A program made the position numbers and the translations under genes. The notes beneath the pieces are model-generated. The model saw only the letters and a program-made list of their open reading frames with translations. It did no database searches and was not told the DNA's origin. Shown here in pieces: positions 1-10,340 of a stretch of DNA of 30,809 nucleotides. How positions within the stretch are numbered: position 1 is the first letter of the stretch; every line of letters begins with the position of its first letter. The stretch is from a virus, in the IMG/VR virus record IMGVR_UViG_3300020394_000625, positions 1 through 30,809 of that record. One strand, written 5' to 3'.

Positions 1-3000
1 GTAATACTTGTTATAGGAGTTGATATATTACTAAATGATTCAACTGTATCGGTTCCAGTTGTTGATGAAACATTAAATGTTATTATTGTACCATTTACTG
101 ATAAAGAACCTGTACTTGTTAACGTAGGATTTGCAGTATTACCTACAAATTGTATTTCTCCGGCAGTTACAGTTTGTTGAGTTTCGCCTGTACTATCAAA
201 TATTAAAGTACCACCCGTTGTAAGATTATCTGATATTGTTGTTTGTGTTATCGCCTCAATACTTTGTGTTGCACTAAAAGCCACTGTAATTGAATCGCCA
301 TTGATTGTAAATTCATCACCAGCATTTGCACTTACTCCATTGCTTCCTGTAGCAGAAGTACCATCAAATGTTATTAGTGTATTTGTGTTTGCAATAGCAC
401 CTGAACTATTATATACAACAATTCTGGCTTGTTCACCTTCACTTACAACAGGATCTACTGTAGCAGTAGAACCACCTAGTACAATACCTGTTGTTCCTCC
501 TCCTGCTCCTGGTGTGTATGTAAACTGTTCACCGTCAATAACTAGTGAGTCTCCTGATGAAAAAGCTGGGAAACTTACTGTACCTATAGCCTCAACTGCA
601 CTTTCACTTCCTGTTGGAACAAATAAACTATCTGTAGTAGAACTATCAATTTCAACAATTAGTGGTTCGTAGTTAAGTTCAAAAACTAGATATTCATAAA
701 TTGTTGCACCATCAACTTCTCTTGTTCCATTATCAACAAGATAATAATAGTCTGCAATCTCAGGTTCAATATCTGTATTTTTAATTTTTAAGTATACACT
801 ATCTGTAGTTGTTACTTGATTTGTTAACCCTACATATAGTTGATTATCAGTTGTTTCACCTACATATCCAATTTCAGCGATTTCACTTAATCGTCTAACG
901 TCCCATTCTCTAACAGGATCAAATTGAACCCATGCAGTTTCACCTTCACTTAATGTACTTGTGCTTAAATTTTGTAAATCATATTCTGTTTGTACTGTAT
1001 ATGTAACATCTCTACCATCAACATAACCTGTAGTTTTTAAAGGATATGATTTTGGTACTGGTCTGTATACAAGTGCATTTACTATTCCGTCAAATTGAAC
1101 AACATGAGGGTCACTAATCATATCTACTGTGTTGATTGATTGTGTAATTTTATAACCTGTATTAAGTTTACCATACTCTGCACGTTTGAAAGCCCATATA
1201 TCTTTGTGTTGAATATCTTTAAAGTTTCCGTTGTTATTAACAATTCTATTAATTGCAGAATTTGTACCTTTGTGTGATAAGAAACCTTTGTAAAATTCTA
1301 ATTGTGATTCTCTTTCAATACCATGATTTCTTAAGTAATCTCTTTTTGTATATCCTATCTGACTTGATTTTAATCTATTAACTATTTCTAAATTTTGATC
1401 CACTAGTGTGTCTCTAAAGAATTTTGAGTCGCTTGTTAATGTTTCAAAGTTAGGAACTAATTCGTTTTCATAAACTAAGTATCCATCAACTCCTAGAGTT
1501 CCATCCCAATTTGCACTTCTGTTACAATCGATTTGCATTCTTAGATTTCTGTTATGTAAGAAAGGATCATAAATTACATCACCAAAACTATCAACTCTAT
1601 CGACAACAAATGCATGTTCTACATCTTGTACATCAATCTTCATTCCAAAGACTGGAACATTTGCTCTAAAGTTTATAGTTTTACCATTTGTAGTAAAGTT
1701 AATTTCACTGCTAGGTATAAGTCTACCTGATGCATCAATCACACGATAAAAGTTTTTATGTGTTTCTTTTCTTACTGATGCAACACCATAAGGTGCAGTA
1801 AAGCTACCTGTAACTAACATTGGAGATAGTGTAATGAATTCACCTGGTCCGTGTTCTTCTGCACACCATTCTAAAAATTTATATAATAATTGTTCATAGT
1901 CGATTGTTTGACCTTGTTCATCAACGTCTGTAAATCCCCAACCAATGAACTCTAGATACTTTTGATAACCTAACATCAAATGTGCAACGTCATCTAAGTT
2001 TTCTAGTATCTGTCCATAGTTGAAAGTTTTAATTTGGTCATTTTGAAACTTATTATAACCATATACAGTTTTAATATTTGTTCTTGGCCACTCTACTAAC
2101 TTTTTCCAATCTTCGATATTTTCATCTAGTAATGTACCTGAAGTATGTTCTCTTAAACATATATAAGGTTGACCTTCATATTTCATGTAAGAATTTTGTC
2201 TGTAAAAAGAACCTTGTTGCCATTCGTTAAGATTTTCTCTGTCACCTTTTGTACTGAATGCTTTTTCACCACTTGCTTTATCCCATTCCATTGCAAAGAA
2301 TGTAGGATTAAAATCATCATAACCTTGAACTCTATAACCATATCTTCTTGTCTTAGGTTGTGATATCATTACCCATGAACTATAATCAAAAGTAATATTA
2401 CCAGTAGCCTCAGCCGTGCTTTGACCTGTGTTCTTTCTTCTATAATATTTTCCGTCACTTGTGTTTAAAACTATATCACCTTGTAAGTAATTAGGTGTTT
2501 CACTTAATTGATATGAAGGATATGATTCGTCTAGTGAAACTTTTTCAATTAGTATTGCACTAAAGAATTCACTTCTGTTTGGTTCACCTGAATGAACTAC
2601 TAAATCAAAATTATCTTTTGGTATATCTGTATATCTACTATTATTAAGTGATGTATTTTCTGCTAGTAATCTAAAGTTGTTAACAAAGCCACCTAATTTA
2701 GAACCAAGTTTAAATTCATAATCTTCTTTCTCTGCAATTATACTGTTAGTATCAAAGCCTTCTCTTGAATTATAAATTGTTATACCTTGTGCTACTTGGT
2801 CTTTGTATGTGTGAAAAACTTTAAAAGGTTTTGTTAACATCATTAATATAAATTCAATAAATGGATATTCGCTTGAACGTCTCCATGCCATCTCTGCTGG
2901 TGAGCCATCTCCAAATTCAAAATCTTCTTTCATCAATACTATTTCAGCATTTGTAATACTGTTATTAAAGAATAATTCGTTTGGTTGTTTTAATGCACCG

Positions 3001-5462
3001 TTACCATCAACTGGTACAGGGATACCCGTGATATTGTAGTAAGCAAATAAGTTATTCCAAAAAGTAACAGTATCAAAATTGAAACCATGTTTATTTCTGA
3101 AATCATGTGGCTCTTGAGATAAGCCTGCAACTTTCCAAGGTTCTTCAAGAGGATTGTCAGTATTATAAGCATACATATATAACCCTCTCCAATGTCCTGG
3201 AGAGTCTGCATTTATAGTTCTATAGTTCCATGTTGTCCAATCATTTGGATTGTATGCAGTGTTATGTAAGTTATCAATATTATTTCTAATCATCCATTTC
3301 TTAAAGAAAGGATACATTGTGTAATTCTTTTCGTAAAGTTCCCAATCTGTAGTTGCTTGTTGATAAGGACCGTAAGCATATCTATCAATGTTTGTTATTG
3401 TTGTAGGATTTTCTAAACTATTAAAAATTAATGTTTCAAACATTAATAAAACATTATCTGTTCTATCGCCAAACTTAGGAGTAAGTGAACCATCATGTCC
3501 TTGAATAAATTCTATATCTGTAGAAGGTGGGTTAGTTGTATACATACGGTCAGTAACAATACCTGGAATATAAGCTGGATTTATATTTAAGAATGTTGAA
3601 CTAGGTGGTATATATGCTTCTTTTACACTATCATATTTTCTGAACATTATAACATCACTTGTAGCAGGTGTATGAGTAAATAACACTCTGTCACCAGATG
3701 TTGGTATAGTATAATCTACACCTAATAACAATATAACATTATTCTTTATAATAGTTAACTGATTGTCTTCAACTATTTGTCCTATGTTACTAGGTAAAAA
3801 TTGTTCATCAGTATTTGCTACAACTGATAATTGTTCTTCTTGATAGTTTGAAAATTGTTCACCGTAATTTATTTTAAACAAGTTATCAAAAATACTAATG
3901 CTTTGTCTTTTCGATAATGCAATAGTATTAATTGCTTCTTCTAATATTTGTAAATCAGTTTTCGATTGCGAACCTGAAGTTTGTAATATTTCTATTACAG
4001 TTGTTACTAATTTGTTTTTGTAACTTTGGTATGCAGTTGATAAAAATTCAAATGCTGATATAGGATCATAATCATTTCTTGATAAAGAAAAATATCCGTC
4101 TCTTATATCAATGCTATTAGTAACTAAAACACTACCTTGATTATTGTGTCTTACTTTATCAGTATTGTCGCCTCTTGTTCTGTAATTGTTTACACCATTA
4201 GGCTCACCTGATAATCCAGGTACTGTTTCTATAATTCTTACAAAATGTTCATACCAAGTTGAGTAAGGTATTTGTGTATTATTATAAGTTTTATTGTCTA
4301 CGTTGTACTCTAGTGAGTGATGAATTCTCTGAAACCCATCATCACCGTCGCTAGTAACAGGTCCATTAGTACAATAGTCAACGTAGACAAAACCTTCTGG
4401 ATTGCTACTAACGTTGAACGTAATAACATTACCGTTAACAGAATAATTGTTTATCTGCTTTATCCCGTCAATATAAACATCAATGGCATTTTCATTTTTA
4501 GGTGTTTGTGATAATGTTAATACGTTTGTCGCATCTCTACCAAACTCTTGTCTAAAGTTTCGGTAATCGAAATCTGTTTTAATATAAATTGATTGAAATT
4601 CTATACTTACATTTGGTACTACAAGTTTGAATTTTGCATTATCAGGTAAGTCTGTTTCAAAACAATATTCACTTATATAATCTCCTGATTTTACTAAAGG
4701 AGTAAAACCAAGTTCAATATCAGATTCATATAATGTTGAATCTCCGATTGTATAAGAAAATATTTTTGCATCTTTTAAATAAGTTTCATCTGGATTTTCA
4801 TTGACGTAAACTTTAAATGTAGGAAAAGTCCAATCTGCATTTGCGGCTAGAGCCGCACTTGTATCTGATAGTTCAAGTCTTTTATCAAATTCTACAATAG
4901 GTCTTTTAGCTTGTTCTATAAGAGTATGGTTGCTATCAGTTATCTTATCTCTAATATCATCATAATGATACCAAGCATTTTTTGTACTCCACCAATCTGT
5001 ACTACCTCTACCAATAGTTACATAATGTTTGTTAGCATTTTCTATTACTGAACCGTCACCAACGAAACCAGGATTAACCCAATAGTACATAGACCAGTTT
5101 ACAAACTTATCTAAGTCAATTGGAATATTGATTGTTTGTTTATCTGTTTCAAATAATCTTCTATGGTCGTTTGTTAATGCACCTTTATTAAAAAGTGAAT
5201 TTAATAAATCTTCATAATAAACTTTTTGGTCTGCACTTGAATAAACTGGTTCAAGCCCATAGTTATCACGTGTATAAGCATGTGGAGGAAAATTTAAATA
5301 TATATCTTTTTCTGAATTTATGCCTTTTTCTTTTCTACCAACAAATGCTCTAACTTTCTCCATGTCTCCTTTAGAGAAAACACGTTCAAGTGTAGTTTCA
5401 AAAATAGTTTCTAGTTCACTATTTTTTAAATGTCCTGGTAGAAAATCATAAATCTTAGACAT
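1..5462 (-). CDS. Giant baseplate-wedge-region structural protein, partial (gp7 position)
   Basis: The frame is open from an ATG at 5462 to the left edge, so at least 1820 residues are present and the C-terminus is missing. The start MSKIYDFLPGHLKNSELE overlaps the gp6 stop by 8 nt, which implies translational coupling. By position (25-6-this) it takes the place of T4 gp7, the wedge protein of about 1030 residues, but I do not recognise gp7 motifs with certainty. Most of the protein is aromatic-rich, tail-protein-like sequence without membrane segments. From about residue 1600 (nt 650 to 1) it changes to Gly/Ser/Thr/Val-rich sequence with recurring units of the type GD-hydrophobic-x-ING-x-x-(I/F)T, which look like adhesin or flagellin-hook modules. 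It probably forms the outer baseplate and may bear or anchor receptor-binding parts. Late expression is inferred from the GATAAATAC box in front of gp25. Other possibilities are a fused wedge/fiber protein or a gp10-like protein. Confidence 0.7.
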   Translation of the reverse strand, partial: MSKIYDFLPGHLKNSELETIFETTLERVFSKGDMEKVRAFVGRKEKGINSEKDIYLNFPPHAYTRDNYGLEPVYSSADQKVYYEDLLNSLFNKGALTNDHRRLFETDKQTINIPIDLDKFVNWSMYYWVNPGFVGDGSVIENANKHYVTIGRGSTDWWSTKNAWYHYDDIRDKITDSNHTLIEQAKRPIVEFDKRLELSDTSAALAANADWTFPTFKVYVNENPDETYLKDAKIFSYTIGDSTLYESDIELGFTPLVKSGDYISEYCFETDLPDNAKFKLVVPNVSIEFQSIYIKTDFDYRNFRQEFGRDATNVLTLSQTPKNENAIDVYIDGIKQINNYSVNGNVITFNVSSNPEGFVYVDYCTNGPVTSDGDDGFQRIHHSLEYNVDNKTYNNTQIPYSTWYEHFVRIIETVPGLSGEPNGVNNYRTRGDNTDKVRHNNQGSVLVTNSIDIRDGYFSLSRNDYDPISAFEFLSTAYQSYKNKLVTTVIEILQTSGSQSKTDLQILEEAINTIALSKRQSISIFDNLFKINYGEQFSNYQEEQLSVVANTDEQFLPSNIGQIVEDNQLTIIKNNVILLLGVDYTIPTSGDRVLFTHTPATSDVIMFRKYDSVKEAYIPPSSTFLNINPAYIPGIVTDRMYTTNPPSTDIEFIQGHDGSLTPKFGDRTDNVLLMFETLIFNSLENPTTITNIDRYAYGPYQQATTDWELYEKNYTMYPFFKKWMIRNNIDNLHNTAYNPNDWTTWNYRTINADSPGHWRGLYMYAYNTDNPLEEPWKVAGLSQEPHDFRNKHGFNFDTVTFWNNLFAYYNITGIPVPVDGNGALKQPNELFFNNSITNAEIVLMKEDFEFGDGSPAEMAWRRSSEYPFIEFILMMLTKPFKVFHTYKDQVAQGITIYNSREGFDTNSIIAEKEDYEFKLGSKLGGFVNNFRLLAENTSLNNSRYTDIPKDNFDLVVHSGEPNRSEFFSAILIEKVSLDESYPSYQLSETPNYLQGDIVLNTSDGKYYRRKNTGQSTAEATGNITFDYSSWVMISQPKTRRYGYRVQGYDDFNPTFFAMEWDKASGEKAFSTKGDRENLNEWQQGSFYRQNSYMKYEGQPYICLREHTSGTLLDENIEDWKKLVEWPRTNIKTVYGYNKFQNDQIKTFNYGQILENLDDVAHLMLGYQKYLEFIGWGFTDVDEQGQTIDYEQLLYKFLEWCAEEHGPGEFITLSPMLVTGSFTAPYGVASVRKETHKNFYRVIDASGRLIPSSEINFTTNGKTINFRANVPVFGMKIDVQDVEHAFVVDRVDSFGDVIYDPFLHNRNLRMQIDCNRSANWDGTLGVDGYLVYENELVPNFETLTSDSKFFRDTLVDQNLEIVNRLKSSQIGYTKRDYLRNHGIERESQLEFYKGFLSHKGTNSAINRIVNNNGNFKDIQHKDIWAFKRAEYGKLNTGYKITQSINTVDMISDPHVVQFDGIVNALVYRPVPKSYPLKTTGYVDGRDVTYTVQTEYDLQNLSTSTLSEGETAWVQFDPVREWDVRRLSEIAEIGYVGETTDNQLYVGLTNQVTTTDSVYLKIKNTDIEPEIADYYYLVDNGTREVDGATIYEYLVFELNYEPLIVEIDSSTTDSLFVPTGSESAVEAIGTVSFPAFSSGDSLVIDGEQFTYTPGAGGGTTGIVLGGSTATVDPVVSEGEQARIVVYNSSGAIANTNTLITFDGTSATGSNGVSANAGDEFTINGDSITVAFSATQSIEAITQTTISDNLTTGGTLIFDSTGETQQTVTAGEIQFVGNTANPTLTSTGSLSVNGTIITFNVSSTTGTDTVESFSNISTPITSI

Positions 5463-8400
5463 AGTTTGTTACTTCCTCGCCTTGTAATTCTGTTTGTGAT
5501 ATCGCTGAAATCATTTGTACATCTGATGATGTTGTAACACTCAAGAAAATTTCATTTGGTTCACTAGTAATACTTAGCAAGTCTGTAAAACCACTTGTCG
5601 AAAATTTAGGTGTTATAACAACACTTGCAATATATTCACCTAGTTGTTGATGCAAGTAAGATGCTAACTCTGAGAAATAGAATGTATCACCAAAGTCCCA
5701 ATTTTCTAATTTAAAGTATTCGTTAACTTTTGCCGATACTGCGGTTTTTATTTCGCTTTCTGTATAAGATGTTCCGGCTTTTTTAACAACCTTAAATATT
5801 GCTTGATTTTCAGGTTGTGCAAACGAACCAAATAGATATTTAAACTTAACTGGAATATAACTAATATGGTCTGCGATTGCCGCCTTTGGTTCTATAGAAC
5901 TCATTAACGATTTTAATTCATAATTATTTGGTGCAGTAGGGCTTACAGTTTTATAACCACCAGCAATCCATTTATTAACTTGTCTTACGTAATCACTTGT
6001 AAGAGCATAAACGTCAACAATGTTACTTGTGCTAGGATCAATTCTTTTATCTAAGTCTGCATAATGATCCCATCTAAAACTCATAAACTCATCTTCGACA
6101 AAACTTCTTCCTTCTACAACTTTAAATTTTGTAGGTCCATAGTATATACACGTAGGATCACTTGGATCTGGTTGAGTGAAAACAAAATCAGTTGTCCAAA
6201 CTCCATCAATATAGTTGTACCATTTTTGACCGTATGTAACGTCATTATCAGTATTAAACCATAACTTATATTCTGGTTTAGTATTTTCTGGTAAAGGAGA
6301 TGCACCGCCTATGTTTGGTGCCGCCGTTGCCATTGTTGATATACGTTCATATTGTACACCATTTAAATAATAATCTTCTGTAACAATCTTAGATGTATTT
6401 GTGCTTGTTTTAAATATATCTAAAACACCATATGGATTATCGTCAGTATCCATAGTCAACAACTTAACTCTTGTTTGATTTACATAACCAGTATTTGTTA
6501 TGTACTCATCATAAACATATGCACTTTTTGTTTCATATGTTGTTGTTTGATTCGATACTGAACTTATTAAATTAACATTTGCAACAACTTTTACTGAGAA
6601 TGTTCCTAGAGATGTTGTTGCAGTTCCATCACCGATGAATACACTAATTAAACTTCCTTCACCTGGATCTATTGTCCAGAAGAATATTGTATAGTTAGTT
6701 ACACCACCAGTACCTGCACTACTTGTAAGTTCTGCGTGGTCTGAGTCGATAATGTTATCGTTTGAATCTTTTAATATCATTGTTGATTGCGTAACAGTTT
6801 CAGTTGAACTAAATGATATCTGTGAATATGCAATCTGTTTAAATCTAACATCGTTGTCTACGTTGTCTGCACTTTCAATAGCACCCCATGTTTGAATAGG
6901 ATATGTAAATTTCCATTGATTTAAACCTGAGTCATATTGTGTAATAAAACTTGTTTGTACACCAGTCATTCCAGGTGTTGCAGTAGTATAAGTTTCTCCT
7001 GTTGGTAACTCATTACCATCTATCCAGAAAAAGTTTCCTGAAGCTGGAGCTGAATTAAAGTATGTTGATGATGCTTTACCTTTAAATCCATATGTGTTAC
7101 TTAAATTTTCAAAAGATACTGTACTATATGATGCTTCCGCTGATGCAACGTTCGCCGCACCTGTTTCTGTTACAACTGGCATTTGGTCAGGTGATATGTT
7201 TATCTCTGTAGAATCTGCTACAGTATTATCCGCTGATACTGATGTTAGTGTAGATATGTATTTTGAAATATCTGATACTGCTATACCTAATCTATAATCA
7301 GGTGTAGCACCTATAATATCGTCTGGTGAACTTGGTGAAACTATTTCACTTGGGTCTAATTCGTAAGTTAGTCCATCTTCTGAAACTAAGAAATGTTTAT
7401 ATGTAGGACTTCCTATTTGTGCTGGATTATTTTCTACAAATTCAAGTGTTTGTTCTGCACCAGTATGTTTGAATACTGCATCAAATGTTGCACCACCAGA
7501 ACCGTCAGATTGATAGTTTTCTAAATCACATGCAAAACCAATAGTGATATCATCTGAACCAACAGTACTTGATGTTGTAGGAGATACATCTCCTGGGTTA
7601 AAATAATTGATTAGTAATTTGTCTCTTTGTGCTAAATTAGTTTCATTGTCTACAATGATATCTTCATTACCATAATAAAACTTAACTTGTTCACGACTTT
7701 CAAATACAACTTTTTTACCTTTAACATGGGCTGTGTATTGTGCCTCACTTGTTCTCATTCCAGGATCGTATTTTAAGAATACTTGAATCTTTCCTGTAAT
7801 ATCACTTGTGCCGTCCCAAATTTTCCATTCCCATTTAGTATTTTGACCGTCAACTAAGTCATAGAATAATGTAAATGATTCAACATTTGCATCATCTATT
7901 TTAGCAGTTTTAATTGCAAGAATTTCTGCATCTGTAAATTTCTTTCTTATATCTCTAGTGATTTGTTTGATTACACCTGTTTCAGTAATAACTTTATCTA
8001 GTATTAATTCTGAAGGATCAGAAGAACCTACTTTTACAACTCTAGCATAATATATTGTTCCTGATTGTCCTTCTAGTTTTATAAAATCACCTTCTTCTAC
8101 ATCAATAGGATTTGTTGTTTCTATTTGTAGATTGTTCAAAGGACTTTTTGTGTAAACACCATTTGCTTGGTCAACTGCAACATTAACACTTGTATCATCT
8201 TTGTATTGATAAAAATATTGGTTAACAATAGCAGGGTGTGATATTGCTTTAACAACTTCATTTCTTATAAAGTCTGATGCATTACCATGGTCTCTGTTAA
8301 AACTTAATGCAATTTTTATAGAGTCAGTCCAGTTAGGAAGTACTGGTGTAGCATTTCCTATACCTGAATAATCTGGTTGTGACCCACCTTCATCTTCTAC

Positions 8401-9864
8401 AAAAACTGAACCATCAGTTCCTGTAATACTTAGATTTGAATGATGTCCTGTAACATCGTCCATTTCAAAGTAACGAGAGTTTCCTGCAAAGTTTGTATTA
8501 ACTGCTTTAACTTTTTCAATTACATTGTTACCTAAAGTTAAAGGATAAATGTTATAGTCTTGTGCGTTTACCATTCTATCTTGAGAATAGTAAGCCTTTT
8601 GTGCAATTCTTCTTACACTTGTAAATGTTTCACCTGCAAAGTTTTCAGCAAAGTCACGTGTACTTGCTAAATTTAAAGTTAATCTGTATGCTCTGTCATC
8701 TGAACCTATGTAAGGAATAGATATACTTACATTATCAATGTCACCTGAGTTTACTGAATAATTTTCGTTATCAACTGTTCTAAACCAAACACGATAATCA
8801 CCGAAAGCCGCATTGCCGAATACTCCATCAGGATATCTTATCTCAATAGAGTTATCAGTATTAGTATGTATACTTGCTAAATCACCTGAACCTGTTCTTA
8901 GTGAATTATAAATTGCGGTCTCACGTGTATCGTTATCTACTTTTGTAACAGAAGAAATATAAGTGTTTGTGTTTAAATCTATTTTTTGTATCCACACATC
9001 TGAGTTAGAAATATCTACATCATTAATTAATTCAACTCTGTTTGAAAGTTTTGTTAGATAACTAAAAACTTCACTCTTTAATTGTCCTGCTTTTGCAGTA
9101 ACAAAGAAACCTGTTCTATCTGATGCAGGACCTAAGTTATCATTTCTATTTAAGATAGTAAAGTTTTTACCTTGTAATGGTTCGCCTTCAACAATTTTTT
9201 CATTTTCAATAACTGTACGCACTGCCTCAAATCTTCTATTAGCACCTGCAATATCTGTACTAAATGCGTATGCTAAAGATTTTGAACTTTGATTTTCATT
9301 AACTTCATAAAGATAGTTTTCAATATTACCTACAGTTAACGATGCACTAGGATCCTGTATCTTTGTATTTTCATTGAAAGATGAATTTAATACTGTAATA
9401 AATTTTTCATACCAATCTACATCATTAGAGTCGTTCCAGTTAACAACAACACCGGCGAGAGAATTACCTTCGTTGTCTGCAACATCTTCTGTAGTTGATA
9501 CACTTGTGATTTTCATCATACCACGTGCATTGATAGGTCTTGTTTTAATATAACCTAATGTTTGTGCCATACGTAAAATACTTAAACGGCGTTCTGCGGT
9601 GTCTAAGAAATTTTCACGTGTGTTCATGTCATTTCTAAATGCTAGAGAATGACCTAGGTATGCAACAAGGTCTAGAATTGCTATGAATTCAGAACTTGCA
9701 ATAAAATCATTAAATTTTTCTGGGTATGTTTTTGATATGTAAGCAAGTAGACTTTCACGTATAGTGTCAAAGTCGTATGCTTTTAAGCTAACGTTAGTGA
9801 AGGCAGTATAAACCGAACTCCATGTCTCACTAGCAAATAAGTTATCTATTCTGTCTTGACTCAT
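5455..9864 (-). CDS. gp6: Baseplate wedge protein gp6, enlarged
   Basis: This 1469-residue protein follows gp25 with a gap of one base, as in T4. The N-terminal ~450 residues have the look of gp6/baseplate-J-type wedge proteins: an early helical stretch with ASSEFIAILDLVAYLGHSLA and RENFLDTAERR, then beta-rich sequence with IEIRYPDGVFGNAAFGDYR. The C-terminal ~150 residues again look wedge-like (FYFSELASYLHQQLGEYI). In T4, gp6 dimers form the ring that clamps the wedges around the hub. T4 gp6 is about 660 residues. The extra ~800 residues here lie mainly between about 500 and 1300 and are Thr/Ser/Asp-rich beta-type sequence, likely inserted surface domains. The ATG at 9864 has AGAGAGAA about seven bases upstream. 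The 3' end overlaps the next structural gene. The family call is firm; the role of the inserted middle is unknown. Confidence 0.85.
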   Translation of the reverse strand: MSQDRIDNLFASETWSSVYTAFTNVSLKAYDFDTIRESLLAYISKTYPEKFNDFIASSEFIAILDLVAYLGHSLAFRNDMNTRENFLDTAERRLSILRMAQTLGYIKTRPINARGMMKITSVSTTEDVADNEGNSLAGVVVNWNDSNDVDWYEKFITVLNSSFNENTKIQDPSASLTVGNIENYLYEVNENQSSKSLAYAFSTDIAGANRRFEAVRTVIENEKIVEGEPLQGKNFTILNRNDNLGPASDRTGFFVTAKAGQLKSEVFSYLTKLSNRVELINDVDISNSDVWIQKIDLNTNTYISSVTKVDNDTRETAIYNSLRTGSGDLASIHTNTDNSIEIRYPDGVFGNAAFGDYRVWFRTVDNENYSVNSGDIDNVSISIPYIGSDDRAYRLTLNLASTRDFAENFAGETFTSVRRIAQKAYYSQDRMVNAQDYNIYPLTLGNNVIEKVKAVNTNFAGNSRYFEMDDVTGHHSNLSITGTDGSVFVEDEGGSQPDYSGIGNATPVLPNWTDSIKIALSFNRDHGNASDFIRNEVVKAISHPAIVNQYFYQYKDDTSVNVAVDQANGVYTKSPLNNLQIETTNPIDVEEGDFIKLEGQSGTIYYARVVKVGSSDPSELILDKVITETGVIKQITRDIRKKFTDAEILAIKTAKIDDANVESFTLFYDLVDGQNTKWEWKIWDGTSDITGKIQVFLKYDPGMRTSEAQYTAHVKGKKVVFESREQVKFYYGNEDIIVDNETNLAQRDKLLINYFNPGDVSPTTSSTVGSDDITIGFACDLENYQSDGSGGATFDAVFKHTGAEQTLEFVENNPAQIGSPTYKHFLVSEDGLTYELDPSEIVSPSSPDDIIGATPDYRLGIAVSDISKYISTLTSVSADNTVADSTEINISPDQMPVVTETGAANVASAEASYSTVSFENLSNTYGFKGKASSTYFNSAPASGNFFWIDGNELPTGETYTTATPGMTGVQTSFITQYDSGLNQWKFTYPIQTWGAIESADNVDNDVRFKQIAYSQISFSSTETVTQSTMILKDSNDNIIDSDHAELTSSAGTGGVTNYTIFFWTIDPGEGSLISVFIGDGTATTSLGTFSVKVVANVNLISSVSNQTTTYETKSAYVYDEYITNTGYVNQTRVKLLTMDTDDNPYGVLDIFKTSTNTSKIVTEDYYLNGVQYERISTMATAAPNIGGASPLPENTKPEYKLWFNTDNDVTYGQKWYNYIDGVWTTDFVFTQPDPSDPTCIYYGPTKFKVVEGRSFVEDEFMSFRWDHYADLDKRIDPSTSNIVDVYALTSDYVRQVNKWIAGGYKTVSPTAPNNYELKSLMSSIEPKAAIADHISYIPVKFKYLFGSFAQPENQAIFKVVKKAGTSYTESEIKTAVSAKVNEYFKLENWDFGDTFYFSELASYLHQQLGEYIASVVITPKFSTSGFTDLLSITSEPNEIFLSVTTSSDVQMISAISQTELQGEEVTNYV

Positions 9865-9865
9865 T

Positions 9866-10222
9866 TTATTCTCTCTGTAGGTCTATTGTTAAAGTCACTG
9901 GTTCTTTTTCCGGTAGTAAATCTACCGATATAGACGCCGTTACTGTGTGTTCTGACTCTGATAGATTAATACTTCTTAATGTAACTCTTGGATCGTCATT
10001 TACTATCTCTGTCAAATCATCTTCTATAATTTGTTTTATATCAGAGGTCAATGGCTCAAATACTAATTCATGTATAATAGATCCATATGTAGGCATCATT
10101 ACTCTTTCACCTTTACGTGTCATTATATTGTTCATCAAATCTTCAACAACTAACTCTTTTCCTGTTAGTGTATGATTGATTGCCAACTTATTTTTAGTAC
10201 TAAAACCTATAAATCTTGCCAT
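9866..10222 (-). CDS. gp25: Baseplate wedge protein gp25
   Basis: A 118-residue protein of the gp25/GpW family, the wedge component that joins gp6 and gp53 and starts sheath assembly in contractile tails. Typical features are the N-terminal FIGFSTKNK, the central segment LVVEDLMNNIMTRKGERVM, the conserved stretch PTYGSIIHELVFEPL, and a beta-rich C-terminus ending in TLTIDLQRE. I chose the start MARFIGF at 10222 because AGAGAGA lies about eight bases upstream. The open frame reaches back to 10258, but that extension would run through the late promoter box. It is the first gene of its transcription unit, with the late promoter about 26 bases upstream of the ATG and gp6 one base after its stop. 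Length agrees with the family (T4 gp25 is 132 residues). Confidence 0.92.
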   Translation of the reverse strand: MARFIGFSTKNKLAINHTLTGKELVVEDLMNNIMTRKGERVMMPTYGSIIHELVFEPLTSDIKQIIEDDLTEIVNDDPRVTLRSINLSESEHTVTASISVDLLPEKEPVTLTIDLQRE

Positions 10223-10247
10223 TTTTAAATCTCTCTGTATATTAAGA

Positions 10248-10256
10248 GTATTTATC
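10248..10256 (-). promoter_or_regulatory. T4-type late promoter for gp25-gp6 operon
   Basis: On the minus strand this reads GATAAATAC, close to the T4 late consensus TATAAATA that gp55-RNA polymerase recognises. The identical nine bases stand before the other structural operon at 23015-23023. It lies 26 bases upstream of the gp25 start, followed by an AGAGAGA ribosome site. No -35 box is expected for this class. Confidence 0.75.
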
Positions 10257-10281
10257 AACTTATAAACTTCGAACTTTTAAC

Positions 10282-10310
10282 TTGACAATAATATCAAAAT
10301 CCTCTATACT
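10282..10310 (+). promoter_or_regulatory. Sigma70-type promoter for clpP
   Basis: TTGACA at 10282-10287 and TATACT at 10305-10310 with a 17-base spacer, a near-perfect host housekeeping promoter. It faces away from the late promoter at 10248, so the 118-bp intergenic region is divergent. AAGGAG follows at about 10323, roughly 12 bases before the clpP ATG. Confidence 0.8.
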
Positions 10311-10340
10311 TTTACTATTATTAAGGAGTATATATAGATT

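Noticed and set aside
301-672. 123-codon plus-strand frame
   Set aside because: It is antisense to the repeat region of the giant structural protein; its Ser/Pro/Val-rich composition mirrors the Thr/Gly/Asn codons of the real gene.
10223-10258. Longer gp25 start (MINTLNIQRDLK)
   Set aside because: It would begin inside the late promoter box; the ATG at 10222 has a proper ribosome site and matches the family N-terminus.
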